A stretch of 15,710 nucleotides of DNA from Mariprofundaceae bacterium (GTDB lineage: Bacteria; Pseudomonadota; Zetaproteobacteria; Mariprofundales; Mariprofundaceae). The DNA lies in assembly GCA_030950865.1 (NCBI GenBank), contig JAUZQR010000369.1:1-15710 (forward strand), written 5' to 3'. The notes under the pieces were generated by a model, which had not been told where the DNA came from, made no database searches, and was given only the letters and a program-made list of their open reading frames with translations. Below are positions 14,258-15,710 of this stretch, piece after piece. A program made the position numbers and the translations under genes. Numbering within the stretch: the stretch's first letter is position 1; each line of letters starts with the position of its first letter.

Positions 14258-15223
14258 TTATTTCCCCTGAAACAACTCTTTGATACCACCAATCGCACCC
14301 AAAGTTGCTGTCGCATCAATCGGCATAAACACTGTTTTATCGCCCTCACCTGATGCACCAATAGTATTCAAAGTATCTAAATAACGAATAGCAATCAGAT
14401 ACTGGCTAAAGCCTTGTTCACCCAACGCTTCTTTAAGTTTATCCAAGGCTGCTTTTTCACCATCGGCCTCAAGAATACGTGCTGTACGATTACCCTCTGC
14501 TACCAAAATCGCTGCTTGTTTTTCGCCTTCGGCTTTTAGAATATCCGATTGACGTGAGCCTTCTGCTTCCAAAATTGCTGCACGTTTATCACGTTCTGCA
14601 CGCATTTGTTTTTCCATCGCAGCTTGCACTTCTTGCGGCACCAGTAAATCTTGAACTTCCACACGTTTTACTTTAGCTCCCCAATCATCGGCAGCTTCAT
14701 CCAGACTAATTTGCAAGCGTGTATTAATATCTTCACGTGAGGATAAGGTTTTATCCAATTCCATCTCACCCACCAAACTACGCAATGTGGTCTGCCCCAG
14801 CTTTTCAATAGCATTAGGAAGATTGGAAATACGATATACCGCATCATGCGGATTGGTAATTTCAATGTAGAGCAGCGCATTGATTTCAATACTAACATTA
14901 TCACGCGTAATCACTGTTTGTGATGGGAAATCAAGCACCGTTTCACGAATATCAATACGCGCCATACTTTGCAGCCGTGAATACGATGAGTCACCACTAT
15001 CACCCAATAAACGTCCTAAAGCACCACTGGATGCAGGGCTCTTCCAAATAAATTCACGTGGCTGATCCAAAAAGGGTACAATGAAGTTAATCCCTGGCAT
15101 CAAGGTACGATTATAATTCCCCAAACGCTCAATCACCATACGCTCTGAATTACGAATCACCACAATACCTTTATAAACAAGCACAATCACCAATACTGCA
15201 ACACCAATCATTACCATATCCAT
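14258..15223 (-). CDS. SPFH/stomatin-family membrane protein (QmcA-like)
   Basis: The protein is 321 residues from the ATG at 15223, which has GAGG 9 nt upstream; an in-frame GTG at 15238 adds five codons. An N-terminal membrane segment (about 5-19, MIGVAVLVIVLVYKGI) is followed by the SPFH domain (IRNSERMVIERLGNYNRTL, then IDIRETVLDFPSQTVITRDNVSIEI) and a long alpha-helical coiled coil (EMQMRAERDKRAA-like repeats, ILEAEG/ILKAEG/ILVAEG), and a C-terminal IAIRYLDTL. Such proteins form large ring or cage assemblies on the inner membrane with NfeD partners. A roughly 28-residue segment (KSPASSGALGRLLGDSGDSS) separates the first strands from IDIRETVLDFP and looks like an insertion relative to short stomatins. 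nfeD lies directly upstream, so the pair acts together. Confidence 0.93.
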   Translation of the reverse strand: MDMVMIGVAVLVIVLVYKGIVVIRNSERMVIERLGNYNRTLMPGINFIVPFLDQPREFIWKSPASSGALGRLLGDSGDSSYSRLQSMARIDIRETVLDFPSQTVITRDNVSIEINALLYIEITNPHDAVYRISNLPNAIEKLGQTTLRSLVGEMELDKTLSSREDINTRLQISLDEAADDWGAKVKRVEVQDLLVPQEVQAAMEKQMRAERDKRAAILEAEGSRQSDILKAEGEKQAAILVAEGNRTARILEADGEKAALDKLKEALGEQGFSQYLIAIRYLDTLNTIGASGEGDKTVFMPIDATATLGAIGGIKELFQGK

Positions 15224-15234
15224 CGCTTCATACC

Positions 15235-15681
15235 TCACTTTTTATCTGCCTTTAATTTCTCAATAAATAATGTACTACCATCAACACGTTCAATGCATGC
15301 AACTTCGCCAGTCTCAAATATATCCTCAGATTCTGCCGCCCACGACACACCTTTATACATCACACGACCACGCGGTGATACACGTTCAACTACCTCTACC
15401 TGCTTGCCTATCATATACGAAATATCATCAGGGACTTCTTTTGTTGCTGGCGAGCGAAGTGAGCGCATGAATACGGATACAACAATGGTCGCAAACACAA
15501 ATACAAACCATTGCACCGTTAATGAAATGTCTACCAGCGATGCAATTAAACCCGTTATTGCTGCGCCACCTGCAACAGCTAGCAAATAATAAGAGCCCAA
15601 TAATAACAATTCGACCACCGCAATGACACTCGCAGCAATCAACCATATGTGCCAAACTTCCAAGCCTAGTGACTCAAACAT
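15235..15681 (-). CDS. Short NfeD-family membrane protein
   Basis: The 148-residue protein has N-terminal membrane helices (about 10-30, 35-50 and 53-75) followed by a C-terminal OB-like domain (about 90-143, IGKQVEVVERVSPRGRVMYKG, then GEVACIERVDGSTLFIEKL). The ClpP-like protease domain of long NfeD proteins is absent, so this is the short type that partners stomatins. The ATG has a strong GGAGGT site. Its TGA lies 11 nt before the preferred SPFH ATG, or overlaps the alternative GTG start. It is the first gene seen of the minus-strand run; its promoter may be beyond the window. Confidence 0.88.
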   Translation of the reverse strand: MFESLGLEVWHIWLIAASVIAVVELLLLGSYYLLAVAGGAAITGLIASLVDISLTVQWFVFVFATIVVSVFMRSLRSPATKEVPDDISYMIGKQVEVVERVSPRGRVMYKGVSWAAESEDIFETGEVACIERVDGSTLFIEKLKADKK

Positions 15682-15710
15682 ATTACCTCCTACGTCTTAG
15701 ATTGCTAATA

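Overview
The window is ordinary bacterial chromosome, AT-leaning by eye and densely coded. The core genes (carA, yajQ, folK, rnhB, mutS, glnD with a uridylyltransferase/HD/ACT/ACT layout) and the YeiH/YeiE-type pair point to a Gram-negative member of the Pseudomonadota. A single-domain hemerythrin and the sequence style would suit a gamma- or Zetaproteobacterium, but that assignment is an inference from protein character and no marker gene proves it. No rRNA, tRNA, CRISPR array, prophage or intact insertion sequence is visible.

Layout, left to right. (1) Positions 1-678, minus strand: the N-terminal 226 codons of carA, whose 3' end lies beyond the window. (2) 752-1774 minus and 1880-2776 plus: a divergent pair of a YeiH-family membrane transporter and a LysR regulator, sharing an AT-rich 105-bp gap with two perfect inverted repeats. 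(3) 2847-3353 plus: a secreted glycine-zipper plus TPR-like protein, ending in a strong intrinsic terminator whose 19-nt loop is pure pyrimidine. (4) 3475-4253 minus: a two-gene unit of yajQ and a small membrane zinc-ribbon protein. (5) 4451-6618 plus: a run of lone receiver domain, SPOR-domain membrane protein, folK and deoxynucleoside kinase; the last three overlap by a few bases. Two tiny overlapping ORFs precede the receiver. (6) 6711-7106 plus: a hemerythrin with one iron ligand apparently replaced. (7) 7141-15681 minus: an 8.5-kb codirectional run that reads nfeD, SPFH/stomatin protein, rnhB, a 211-nt gap, mutS, glnD, patatin-like lipase, and a small CBU_0592-type membrane protein.

The right-hand run combines membrane quality control (NfeD/SPFH), DNA maintenance (RNase HII, MutS), nitrogen-status signalling (GlnD) and lipid hydrolysis (patatin). 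Junctions are 1-8 bp overlaps or near-abutments, except for the rnhB-mutS gap. That gap holds a long hairpin whose loop is all pyrimidine on the mutS strand and shares exact blocks with the terminator loop at 3398-3416. This pair of hairpins, which may belong to a C/U-rich-loop RNA or repeat family, is the least explained signal here. I saw no convincing new multi-gene system; most of the window is housekeeping.
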